From Limnanthes douglasii subsp. nivea (lineage: Eukaryota > Streptophyta > Magnoliopsida > Brassicales > Limnanthaceae), in contig JAUPFV010000004.1 of NCBI GenBank assembly GCA_036936605.1, positions 138,917,973-138,981,972 on the forward strand: a DNA stretch of 64,000 nucleotides, written 5' to 3'. This document shows positions 22,070-31,282 of this stretch, in pieces (the first letter of the stretch is position 1; the number at the start of each line of letters is the position of its first letter). The translations under genes were made by a program, and so were the position numbers. Below the pieces are notes generated by a model. The model saw only the letters and a program-made list of their open reading frames with translations. It was not told the origin of the DNA and ran no database searches.

Positions 22070-23790
22070 CACCATAAATCCTCACAAATCGTTTTTCGGG
22101 GGAAAGATTATCTGTTTGTATAGAAGTCGCAGATTATGCTGTAAGTGCTGTGTTACCACGAAAAGAAGATAACGTTCTAAAACCAGTGTACTACATCAAC
22201 AAAAGTTTATTGGATGCAAAAATATGATATTTGAAGTTTGAGAAATTAGCTCTTGCATTAGTAATTGCTCCTCGAAAAACAAGGCCATATTTTCAAGCTC
22301 ACTCTATCATGGTACGAACGTCTTTTCGATTAAAAAATATACTTCAAAGACCTGATATCTTGGGGGGATGACCAAGTGGACAGTTGAATTATGAGATTTT
22401 GATATTAAGTTTGAACCAATAAATGCGATCTTAGTGAAGTTTCATTTTGAGCGATCAACTATGGACATTGGTAAAGGAAATTTCGAGGTAAAGTGGATAA
22501 TCTGAACAGATGAGGGTTCGAGTAAATCAGGAAGTGGGTGGGATAAAGTTGGTTTCTCCAGAAGGAATAGCAATGTATCAAGCCATCCTCTTTGGGTTTT
22601 AAACAACAAATAATGAAGTGGAATATGAGGCAGCTCTAGCAGAATTAAGGCTTGCACAAATTTGTGGAGCTAAAAAAGTTAAGTTAGTCAGTGATTCACA
22701 ACTCCTCATTAATCATGCATCTGGACAATCCGAAGCTCGAAAAGATCATCTATTAGAGCATTTGAAAGCATTAAAATACCTATCTTTAGGCTTTGAAAAA
22801 AATCAGATATGAGCATGTTCGAAGAGAAGAAAACTATGTGGCAGACTCTTTGGTAACTGTTTCGTATTCTGAGAAATATTCGTGGATCATTACGTTGTAA
22901 ACTATCAATTATTAAAAATCCGGAGAAAATAATTGGGATTATTGACGAAGACATTCAAGTATCCATTTGTGAGAATGGAGATTGGAGGTAATATATCATC
23001 AAGTTTTTAGAGAATAATGAGCTACCAATTGACAAATCATTATCTAAAAAAATACGTTTTAAATCTTATGAGTATATGATCCTTGGAGGTGTCTTATATA
23101 AGAAATATTTCAGTAGAATTTTGCTCCAATGTTTGAGAAAAATTGAATCGCAAATGATATTATCAGAATTGCATGATGGAGAAGAGTCTGCGCATTGTGG
23201 GTATAACGCATTAATTAAAATACTTTTTTTGGCAGGATACTATTGGTCTACGATTTCTTCTTATGCAAAGGAATTGGTTAAAAAATGTGATACTTGTCAA
23301 AGATTCGCTAATATAATTCATAAACTAAGAGTTTCCCTCGAAAGTATATCAGAGGCATTGCCGTTTGACCGATGAGGCGTTGATCTTGTGGGTCCTCTTC
23401 CAATAGCTTCCGGGGGCGACATACGATAATCATGGTGGTAGATTACTTCTCTAAATGGGTTTAGGCATAGCCATTAGCAGGAACAAAAGCCAAATATGTA
23501 ATTAGATTTATCACTTCGAATATTTGTTGCCGTTTCGGGGTTCCAATAAAAATCAATACAAATAATGGGCCTCAATTTGATAATAAAGGTTTGTAATTAT
23601 TTTGTAACTCTAAAGGAATACAACAGCGTTTTTCAACTCATTTCACCCATAAGTAAATGGGCAAGCAGAGGTTACCAATCGAACAATTCTTGATGAGCTA
23701 AAGAAAAACTTGGAAGGAAAGACAGGAGAGTGGCCTGATTATCTGCAAGAAGTTCTATGGGGATACCATACAACTCATATAGCTATTATA
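22070..23790 (+). pseudogene. element C pol relic: RNase H, second RNase H, integrase; RT deleted
   Basis: Text resumes in the RT-linked RNase H (VADYAVSAVLP, KPVYYINKSLLDA, LALALVIAPRK near 22130-22290). The RT palm with YIDD is absent, so about 0.9 kb has been lost compared with E. The archaeal-like RNase H follows (VEYEAALAELRLAQICGAKK, LVSDSQLLINHA, 22618-22812). The integrase zinc-binding region LSELHDGEESAHCGYNA...KKCDTCQRF is at 23160-23300, and the catalytic core, much decayed, runs to LQEVLWGYHTT near 23780. Confidence 0.82.
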
Positions 23791-24078
23791 TTTTGGACCT
23801 AGAGGGTCTTCCAACGGAAGTTGGTATTCAACTATTAAAATTTTGTACCTAGAAGGTTTTCCAACAAAAGTCGGTCTTAATTATTCGAATCATTATAAAA
23901 ACATAATCAAAAGCTAGCACTCCATAAATTATGAAAACTAGAACAAAATGCCTCGAAATTTAAAGAGGGATTTTACAAAAGATGCCTCAAAATTTAAGAG
24001 AACTTTTTACAAAAAATGCCTCAAAATTTAAGATGACTTTTACAAAAAATGCCTCGAAATTCAAGAGGATTTTTACAA
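23791..24078. repeat. tandem repeats between pol and the antisense ORF of element C
   Basis: Two arrays lie side by side. (1) A 50-bp unit, 23791-23840 and 23841-23890, starting TTTTGGACCTAGAGGGTCTT. (2) A 33-34 bp unit, four copies around ATGCCTC at 23948, 23982, 24016 and 24049, spaced by TTTTTACAAAAA. They fill the short gap between the two convergent coding regions, the usual place for satellite-like repeats in Tat-type elements. Confidence 0.88.
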
Positions 24079-24137
24079 CTTTTTTTCCTCTAAAGACTCA
24101 CAAGATTCACTATTGTCGGATGTTGATTCATCATTTT
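24073..24137 (-). pseudogene. C-terminal tail of element C antisense ORF, cut off by element B
   Basis: Minus-strand codons spell an acidic tail (NDESTSDNSESCESLEEKKL) ending in TAA at 24073-24075. If element B and one copy of its ATTTT duplication are ignored, the frame is continuous with PRISLSESEN read from 31283 onward. B therefore inserted inside this coding sequence. Confidence 0.82.
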
Positions 24138-24513
24138 TGATGAGTCCAGATTTATTAACCATTCACTGCAGAAACCGGACAGGGGCAATTTGGACAAAAA
24201 CCATCCACTGAACCATCCGAACTGGATAAAAGTATTAAAAGCTAATCACCTTTTGACTAAGCTAATTGGTAATCTGCTTAATAAACTAATGGGTTTTTGA
24301 ATTCGACCCGGTTTCATGTGTTTGACCCGAAAACCCATAAGGCCCATAATTAAGGGTATAAATACCCAACCACTTTCATTAATGAGAGTAATGAACATTT
24401 AATACAACCAAACAGCTCAAATCTCTCACTACAAACCACTTAAGCATTAAATACCTCTAAAGCACCACAAAACACCTAACAAAATTACCCTCTGTGGAAA
24501 ATAATCCACACCA
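24138..24513 (+). repeat. element B 5' LTR
   Basis: 376 bp, TG...CA ends. TATA box TATAAATA at 24357-24364 within AGGGTATAAATACCC. Confidence 0.95.
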
Positions 24514-24516
24514 AAT

Positions 24517-24534
24517 TGGCGACCACAGTGGGAG
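24517..24534 (+). promoter_or_regulatory. element B primer binding site
   Basis: TGGCGACCACAGTGGGAG, three bases after the 5' LTR and identical to that of element E. The primer tRNA is not assigned here. Confidence 0.85.
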
Positions 24535-24572
24535 GAGAAGGTGCCTGAATCTAGCATTCGAAACTAGTTCGG

Positions 24573-26248
24573 ATGAATCCGGACGAGCAGGAAGTGCCAC
24601 CAGCTTTGGTAGAAGTGGTGGGAGAAAACGATGAATATACGATCGAGGAGCGAGATAGACTAAAAGTTAAGATAAAATCCTCGAGGGCTGCTAAAAGGGC
24701 AGAGATGGGTGTGAAAGAAAAGTCAAAAGTGTCAGCAGTTCACCATACTGACAATCCAAGAGAGTATGAGCCATCAAAAACCCATGTGAGCACTAAAAAG
24801 ACTCATGTTAGTTCAAAGAAGTCTCACCCCGGTCCAAACCGGTGAAGAGCTCAGATTCAGACTCAGAATCTTCTAGCAGCTCCTCAAATGAAGACGGAGT
24901 CGAAGAATTCCTATCATCCAGCAGTGATGAAGGCCGTTCTAAGAAGAAACAGAAGTTGGTAAAAAAATATTCAAGAAAAAGGGACAAGCATGGAAGGCTG
25001 AAGAGGCATCTGGGTAAAGGGTCGTCTCATAGTCACAGCCATGACCGGAGGTATGTAGACCGGTTGTTAATGGATCCTTTTGCCTTTCATGATGAGCCAA
25101 GTATCTTTGCAACTCCCAACGAAGATACTGTATTTAGTCGTGGCCAAAATTGGAGACAATCTCCATTGTCCTCCAAGATACTGGTCGGAAACCTTCCTAA
25201 TAGGTTCGAAAGCACAAATATGGAAAAATATGATGGCAGTAAAGATCCAGATAACCATCTAGAGCAATTCAAAAATTTTATGATGAATTTCGATGATGAT
25301 GATAAGTTACTTTGTCGAGCGTTCTCCCAGTCTTTTACGGGGACTGCTCTGAAGTGGTACAATAGTCTGCCACAAGGCTGCATCAGAAATTTTGATACTT
25401 TTTGGGTTGCCTTTCGGAGGCAGTTCGTTGCCATAAGTTTCTTTGTGAACACCAAAAATAGATTAGCTGATTGCTTTGAACAAGTAGCAATGGCTTCTCT
25501 GAGAGAGGGTTTGAACCCTGACAATTTGGCTGATTTAGTAACCAGGAAAAAGGCCATGACATGGGGAGGTTTACTGAATCAGGTTGGTAAACAGATTAAT
25601 GTGGATGAAACAAAGAAAACCAGGGTGCACCGGCAAGTGAGATTTGCCCCAGCTGCACCAAATCAAAACCAGAATCAGTCCGGGTACAAGGCCAAGGAAG
25701 CCGGACAAAGTCATAATAGGGCCAAGGCTCAATCCCACCCAGCTGCCCCAGCTCAAAGCCAGCAATCTAGAAATAAGCGAGGGCCTTGGGTTCAACCGGA
25801 GTGGTTTGCTGAATTAAAAGAAAATGTAGCCACTATTTATGATAAAACGAAAGATGAAGTACATTTCAGAAAGCCGGCTGCATTACAATCTCCCAGGGAA
25901 AGTCAAAATAATAGTTTATCACAATCATCATGATATTGGCCATACCACTGAAGATTGCATCGCGTTGAAACAAGAAGTGCAGAATTTGCTTGAGAGAGGG
26001 AAGTTGGAGGCTTATGTTAAAAGAAGAAGTGGGAATAGGCCTGATAATGCTCATCGAACTGGCCCAAACAACGCAAGGACATCGGCTCCGGATGGAGCTA
26101 TGGTGATAATTGAAAGGTTTGATGTAGAGTCAGAATATCTGGATCCTGATCCAACCCGGAATAAGGTGGGCGTTATCACAGAGCACTGTAAGACGGTGTC
26201 CGGACTCATCAGTTTTTTTGAGTCACTTACAATATTTGGGGAGACACC
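24573..26248 (+). pseudogene. element B gag, frameshifted
   Basis: Starts ATG 24573 (MNPDEQEVPPALVEVVGEND, matching the start in E). A one-base shift near 24828 moves the frame to 24842-25933, which carries the serine/acidic patch (SSDSDSESSSSS), the basic patch, and the capsid-like core MEKYDGSKDPDNHLEQFKNF...LKWYNSLPQGC. About 95 bp is deleted near 25430, removing the GNGDTIIHCAQEPNES section that E has. A further shift near 25920 moves to the zinc-knuckle-like YHNHHDIGHTTEDC frame (25839-26252), which again shifts near 26243 before the protease. Gag would form the particle shell. Confidence 0.88.
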
Positions 26249-26863
26249 ATGACTGCACCAACTGCTTCTTCGAGAAAGAGGCATGTTCATACTTTAGCTA
26301 CCCAACTGGAATGTGGCATGACTTCCTATCAATCGCAAATTCTATTTCCCTTCATTGTTTTCGATGAAGATGACTTGAGGGACATAGCTGGTCCCCATGA
26401 AGATGCTGTTGTAATAAGAGCATCCATTGGGGGCAATGACATAAGGCGAATTTTGGTGGACACCGGCAGTTCAGCTAATATCCTCTTTTTAGCTTCTTAT
26501 AAACAGATAAAGAATCCAGCAGTGATTCAGCATTCGAACAGGTCAATAGAGGGTTTCACTGGAAGCTCAGCTGACGTAATCGGGGAGTTTGAAGAAGAGG
26601 TTTTGCTGGGCAAGAGCCCTTTTAAGAAGATTGTCAGAATACTTTTTATTTTGGTGGATTGCCTTACGTGTTACAATGCCATTTTGGGGAGATCTTGGCT
26701 CTCTAGGAAGCATGCTGTGGCTTCAACAGTCCACCAATGTTTAAAATACGCTGTGCAAGGACAAGTGGGAGTTGTCCGAAGCAGTCAGAAGGTAGCAAGG
26801 GAGTGTTATGCAACAACACTAGCCCCTCTGACTTTGGGGCCAGTTCGGATCAGTGAGGATTAG
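26249..26863 (+). pseudogene. element B protease region, ending at conserved TAG
   Basis: An open frame of 204 codons covers the retropepsin: FIVFDEDDLRDIAGPHEDAV, the active site ILVDTGSSANILF with all catalytic residues present, IEGFTGSSADVIGEF, and YNAILGRSWLSRKH. It stops at TAG 26861-26863, followed by CAA TTT, and the same frame continues into EGEIDDPRETSGVLI and then RT. The domain itself looks intact. The frameshift just upstream disconnects it from gag. Confidence 0.87.
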
Positions 26864-29800
26864 CAATTTGAGGGGCCCTCTGGGGGAGAGGGTGAAATTG
26901 ATGACCCTAGAGAGACCTCTGGTGTTTTAATAACAATTGAACAATTTGAAACTCACTCTCTGGCTGAAGGAAGAAGTGTCAAGATCGGGTCCAAGATGAC
27001 ATCGGAATTAAAGAGTAAAGTGTTAGCCTATTTGAAAAACCATCAAAATGTTTTTGCCTGGTGCAGTGCTGATGTAACCGGAGTGCCAGCAGACATTATA
27101 TCACACCAATTATCCATCCGGAGGGATATAACACCTGTTGTACAAAAGAGGAGAGCTTTTTCTAAGGAAAAAGCTGATGTCATAGTTAAAGAGGTTGACC
27201 GACTTACTAAAATAGGGTACATAAAGGAATCTCAGTACCCTTTATGGACAGCCAATCCGGTGCTAGTAAAAAAGAAAAATGGAAAGTGGCGTATGTGCAT
27301 TGGTTTTACAGATCTCAATAGAGCTTGCCCAAAAGACCTATATCCCGTCCCTCGAATTGATCAGTTGGTGGACTCCACATCTGGGAACAAGCTATTGTCC
27401 TTTATGGATACCTTCTCCGGGTATAATCAGATTCAAGTAGACCCGAAGGATCAAGAACATACTACATTTGTTACTGATAAGGGCCTCCATTGTTACAAGG
27501 TGATGCCATTTGGGTTAAAAAATTCTAGGGCTACTTATCAAAGATTATTAAAAAGGCTTTTGCTAATCAGATCGGAAGAAACATGTAATTCTATATCGAT
27601 GATATGATGGTCAAAAGTGTGGACAAAGAGCTACACTTAGCAGATCTCCAAGAAACCTTTGCCAACTTAGTGAAGGTTAATTTAAAATTAAATCTGGAAA
27701 AGTGTGTTTTCAGGGTGCAGTCCAGAAAATTCTTAGGGTATGTGATAAGTGAGAAGGGCATACGACCTGATCCAGACCAGCTTAGTGCTTTATTACAAAT
27801 GGAGCCTCCTCAGAATATTAAAGAAGTACAAAGATTGACAGGGAGGTTAGTTGCTCCAAACCGTTTATTTTAAGGACACCTTGATAGGTGTGCCCTGTTT
27901 TTTCAAACTTTGAAAGGTGAAAAAGAGTTTAATTGGTCTCCCCAGTGTGACCAGGCTTTCGATGAGATTAAGAAGCACTTATCCTCTCCTGAAACTTTGT
28001 TTAAACCTGTTGATGGAGAGACACTCTACATATACTTGGCAGTTTCTGATTGCGCCCTAAGTGTAGTGCTAGTAAGGGAGGTAGATAATTATCCTCGTCC
28101 AGTGTACTATATCAGCAAAAGCTTGATTGATGCAGAAAAAAGATATTTGAAACTTGGAAAACTAGCACTGGCCTTAGTAATTGCTGCTAGGAAAATGAGG
28201 CCCTGCTTTCAGTCTCATTCGATCATTGTCCGTACGTCTTTTCCCTTGAAAAATGTTCTTAAAAAAGCATACGTTTCAACCAGAATGACCAAGTGGTCGG
28301 TGAAGCTGGGAGACTATGATATTGATTTTGCCCCTCGTACAGCAGTCAAGGCTCAGACTGTTGCTGATTTCCTAGTTGAATTTCACTCAGAAAGAGACAC
28401 CAAATAAGCAACAGTTGAAAAAACTAAGAAAGTAGGGGTTGTCCGGACTAATGGGGGATCGAGTACCATGGGTTGTGGTCCTGGAATATGCTTAACCTTT
28501 CCATACGGCAACAAAATGTACCAAGCTATATATTTTTCTTTCAAGGCTTCCAACAATGAGTCCGAATATGAAGCTGCTATAGCTGGCCTGAAATTAGCTC
28601 TAATTTGTGGAGCCAAAAGGGTCAAGTTAATGAGCGATTCACAACTTCTAATCCATCATTCACAAGGTCAATCCGAGGAAAAAAAGGAGCAATTGGTTAA
28701 ATATTTAGTTGTCCTTAAAGAAGTGGCACTTAATTTCAAAAACATCACCTATGAGCACATACCCCGAACAGAAAAATACGTTAGCAGATTCCTTGGCAAC
28801 CATAGCCTATTCTGAGTCATACCCATGGATTCATGTGCATTAGTGCCCATCTATTCAACTCAGTCAGAACAAGGAAGAAGAAAGTTTAAATATACAAGTA
28901 AATAAACCTCAAGATTGGAGATTTCCTCTTTTCCAGTACCTCTCAGATGGCGTATTGCCTCTGGAAAAAGCAGTGGCAAGAAAAGTAAAGTATAAGGCCC
29001 GTGGCTTTGTCATCCTAAGAGACGTTCTTTACAAAAAAATCCTTTAATAGGCCTCTCTTACGATGTTCGGGGATCGAAGAGTCCCAAATGGTGCTCTCCG
29101 AATTGCACGATGGTGAGGGATCAGCACACTGTGGATTCAGGGCTCTAACCAGAAGGGTCTTGTTAGTTGGGTACTATTGGCCCTCCATAATGCAAGATTC
29201 CAAGGAATTGGTGAAAAAGTGTGATCCATGCCAAAGATACGGTAATGAAATTCATATCCCAGCTGTCCCTTTAGAGTCAATTTCTGAGCCAATACCTTTT
29301 GCTCGTTGGGGGCTGGATTCGGTGGGACCTTTACCCATGGCATCCAGAGGATGTAAAACTATAATAGTTGCTATTGATTACTTCTCAAAATGGATCAAAG
29401 AAGCCCCATTGGCGGGAACTACTTCGAAAGTTGTTATAAAATTCATCATGTCTAATATTTGCTGCAGATTTGGGGTTCCACAAAAGATAACCACAGACAA
29501 TGGGCCACAGTTTGATAACAAGGATGTGGAGAGTTTCTGTGCCTCTAGAGGAATTCAACACTGTTTCTCTTATCCTTTCCACCCACAGGAAAATGGTAAA
29601 GTTGAAGTAGCTAACAGAACCATCCTGTCCGGTCTTAAAAAGAATCTAGAAGGGATTGCTGGAAAGTGGCCAAGTTATCTACAAGAAGTACTATGGGCCT
29701 ACTGGACCACTCTCGGGACTGCAACACAAGAATCCCCATTTACCTTGGTGTATGGTATGGATGTAATAGCTCCCATAGAGGCCACTCTCCCTTCATTCTG

Positions 29801-30152
29801 AGTCCACTAATTTTCCAAACAAGCTAACGAAGAGGCAATCAGAAGCCAGCTTGACTTGATAGAAGAAAGAAGAGTCAAGGCTCACCTTAGAGCCACACAC
29901 TATCAGGGTTTGATGAGAAGCAGATTTGCTTCCAGAATCAAAAGGAGGGATTTTCAATTAGGTGATAAAGTGATGAGAAAAGTCTTCCTGCATACCAAGG
30001 AGAAGCAGTTCGGCAAGCTAGCTCCAACTTGGGAAGGACATTATGTGGTCAGTGAAAAGCTTAAGCCTGGGACATAAAGGCTCCAAGATAAAGATGGAAG
30101 GATTTTGAATCACCCTTGGAACATTGAACACCTCCGGTTGTATTTAGAATAA
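26864..30152 (+). pseudogene. element B pol: RT, RNase H, second RNase H, integrase, with multiple breaks
   Basis: RT begins in phase with the TAG (26996-27607: KWRMCIGFTDLN, FMDTFSGYNQI). A small deletion near 27547 and a stop in the codons before YIDDMMVKS (27585) break it. Other breaks are a TAA at 27871-27873, a TAA at 28405-28407 before the second RNase H, and a frameshift near 28775. In that second RNase H the first catalytic Asp is Asn (RTNGGSS, where E has TDGGSS). The integrase block 29088-29801 keeps HHCC (LSELHDGEGSAHCG, KKCDPCQRY) and the DD35E residues (GLDSVGPL, TTDNGPQF, VEVANRT). A stop at about 29800 precedes the C-terminal part, which ends at the TAA at 30150-30152. Confidence 0.9.
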
Positions 30153-30647
30153 AGAGTATGTAAATATTTACTTGTTTAAAGTCCATGTAAATATTTGGGG
30201 GCATACTCTTTCCTACCCTGGTGGCGTAGGGAGGTATTAATGAGGTGTCTGGGTTTTTAAATAAAATTTGATGCCTTCTTGAAAAATTCGAAGTGGTTTG
30301 ACTAATAGATCAAATTAATTCGGTGGAGTGATGACCATTTAAACATTCGTCATCGGAGAATTTAAACACTTTCACTTTAAAATGCTTGTAAAATAACTAA
30401 AGGTCATTTAAATACGAGCCATCAAAATTGGAAAACTATAAAACAATGTAAGAATTGTGTAGTGTGAAACTGCCCGGCAGAAATCGGAGAATGATATTAA
30501 ATATGTAAAATTCCTTGGCCATACAAGGACTTTGAAGTTTTAAAAGAAAAGGTTTATCCGGACAAGGGCCGGACACGATTAGAAAATGCCTTGGCCATCC
30601 AAGGACTTTAGTTCAAACACAAAAATTGAAAGATGGTTGATACTTTA
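30153..30647. other. element B 3' noncoding region with CCTTGG...CCAAGG-type dyads
   Basis: No coding. Two copies of CCTTGGCCATNCAAGG (30513-30528 and 30589-30604) correspond to the two CCTTGGAAGGCCAAGG dyads in the pol/antisense-ORF gap of element E. AAATATTTGGGGGCATAC near 30190 is shared with E. Confidence 0.7.
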
Positions 30648-30735
30648 AGGCTAAGCTTTTTTAGATGCCCCGGTCTCACTTGGATTCTTCTTGGGATCAC
30701 TGGTTCCCTCATCTGGACTCTTTCCTTTTTTAGAA
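30648..30735 (-). pseudogene. stub of the antisense ORF in element B
   Basis: Read on the minus strand, about 27 codons (SKKGKSPDEGTSDPKKN..., ending SKKA and a stop) resemble the Lys/Asp/Glu/Ser-rich C-terminus of the antisense protein of E (SPGEEEIDPKGKK...SSKAQP). Directly to the right (30736) the sequence changes to that found upstream of the antisense promoter in E, around its CACGTG. The coding region, intron and TATA box have thus been deleted in B. Confidence 0.7.
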
Positions 30736-30892
30736 GTACACGTGTCCCACAATCCATGGCGAAACCTTTGAGTTTCTTAGAGTTTTGTCAGTCCGGATAA
30801 ATCCTTTACACAAATCAAAATCGGTCCGGACATTGTCACATGTACTCAAGAGCAATGTTTTAGGTCTTGCCAAAGGCCTTCGAACATAACCT

Positions 30893-30906
30893 AAAAAAGG
30901 GGCTAC
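30893..30906 (+). promoter_or_regulatory. element B polypurine tract
   Basis: AAAAAAGGGGCTAC immediately precedes the 3' LTR. It primes plus-strand synthesis. E has the same tract, AAAAAAGGGGCTCC. Confidence 0.85.
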
Positions 30907-31282
30907 TGATGAGTCCGGACTTATGCACCATTCACTGCAGAAACCGGACAGGGGCAATTCAGACAAAAACCACCCATTGAACCATCCGAACTGGACAAAA
31001 GTATTAAAAGATAATCACCTTTTGACTAAGCTAATTGGTAACCTGCTTAATAAACTAATGGGTTTTTGAACTCGACCCGGTTTCATGAGTTTGACCCGAC
31101 AACCCATGAGGCCTATAATTAAGGGTATAAATACCCAACCACTTTCATTAATGAGGGTAAGGAACATTTAATACAACCAGGCAGCTCAAATCTCTCACTA
31201 CAAACCACTTAAGCATTAAATACCTCTAAAACACCACAAAACACCTGACAAAATTACCCTCTGTGGAAAATAATCCACACCA
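30907..31282 (+). repeat. element B 3' LTR
   Basis: 376 bp, the same length as the 5' LTR, with about 22 substitutions counted by eye and no indels. Confidence 0.95.

Larger units (their letters stand above)
24138..31282 (+). mobile_element. Ty3/gypsy Tat-type LTR retrotransposon B, complete ends, 7145 bp
   Basis: Two 376-bp LTRs (TGATGAGTCC...CCACACCA) and a perfect 5-bp duplication ATTTT (24133-24137, 31283-31287). The PBS, gag, protease, pol and PPT are in order. By eye the LTRs differ at about 22 of 376 positions (about 6%). At a commonly used plant rate of 1.3e-8 per site per year this suggests roughly two million years, which depends wholly on that rate. The coding region has many lesions. 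The antisense ORF found in C and E is reduced to a stub. Confidence 0.95.

Noticed and set aside
25087..25557. 156-codon minus-strand frame opposite element B gag
   Set aside because: It is a mirror of the gag coding sequence. It has no homologue and no promoter features, unlike the real antisense gene of E.
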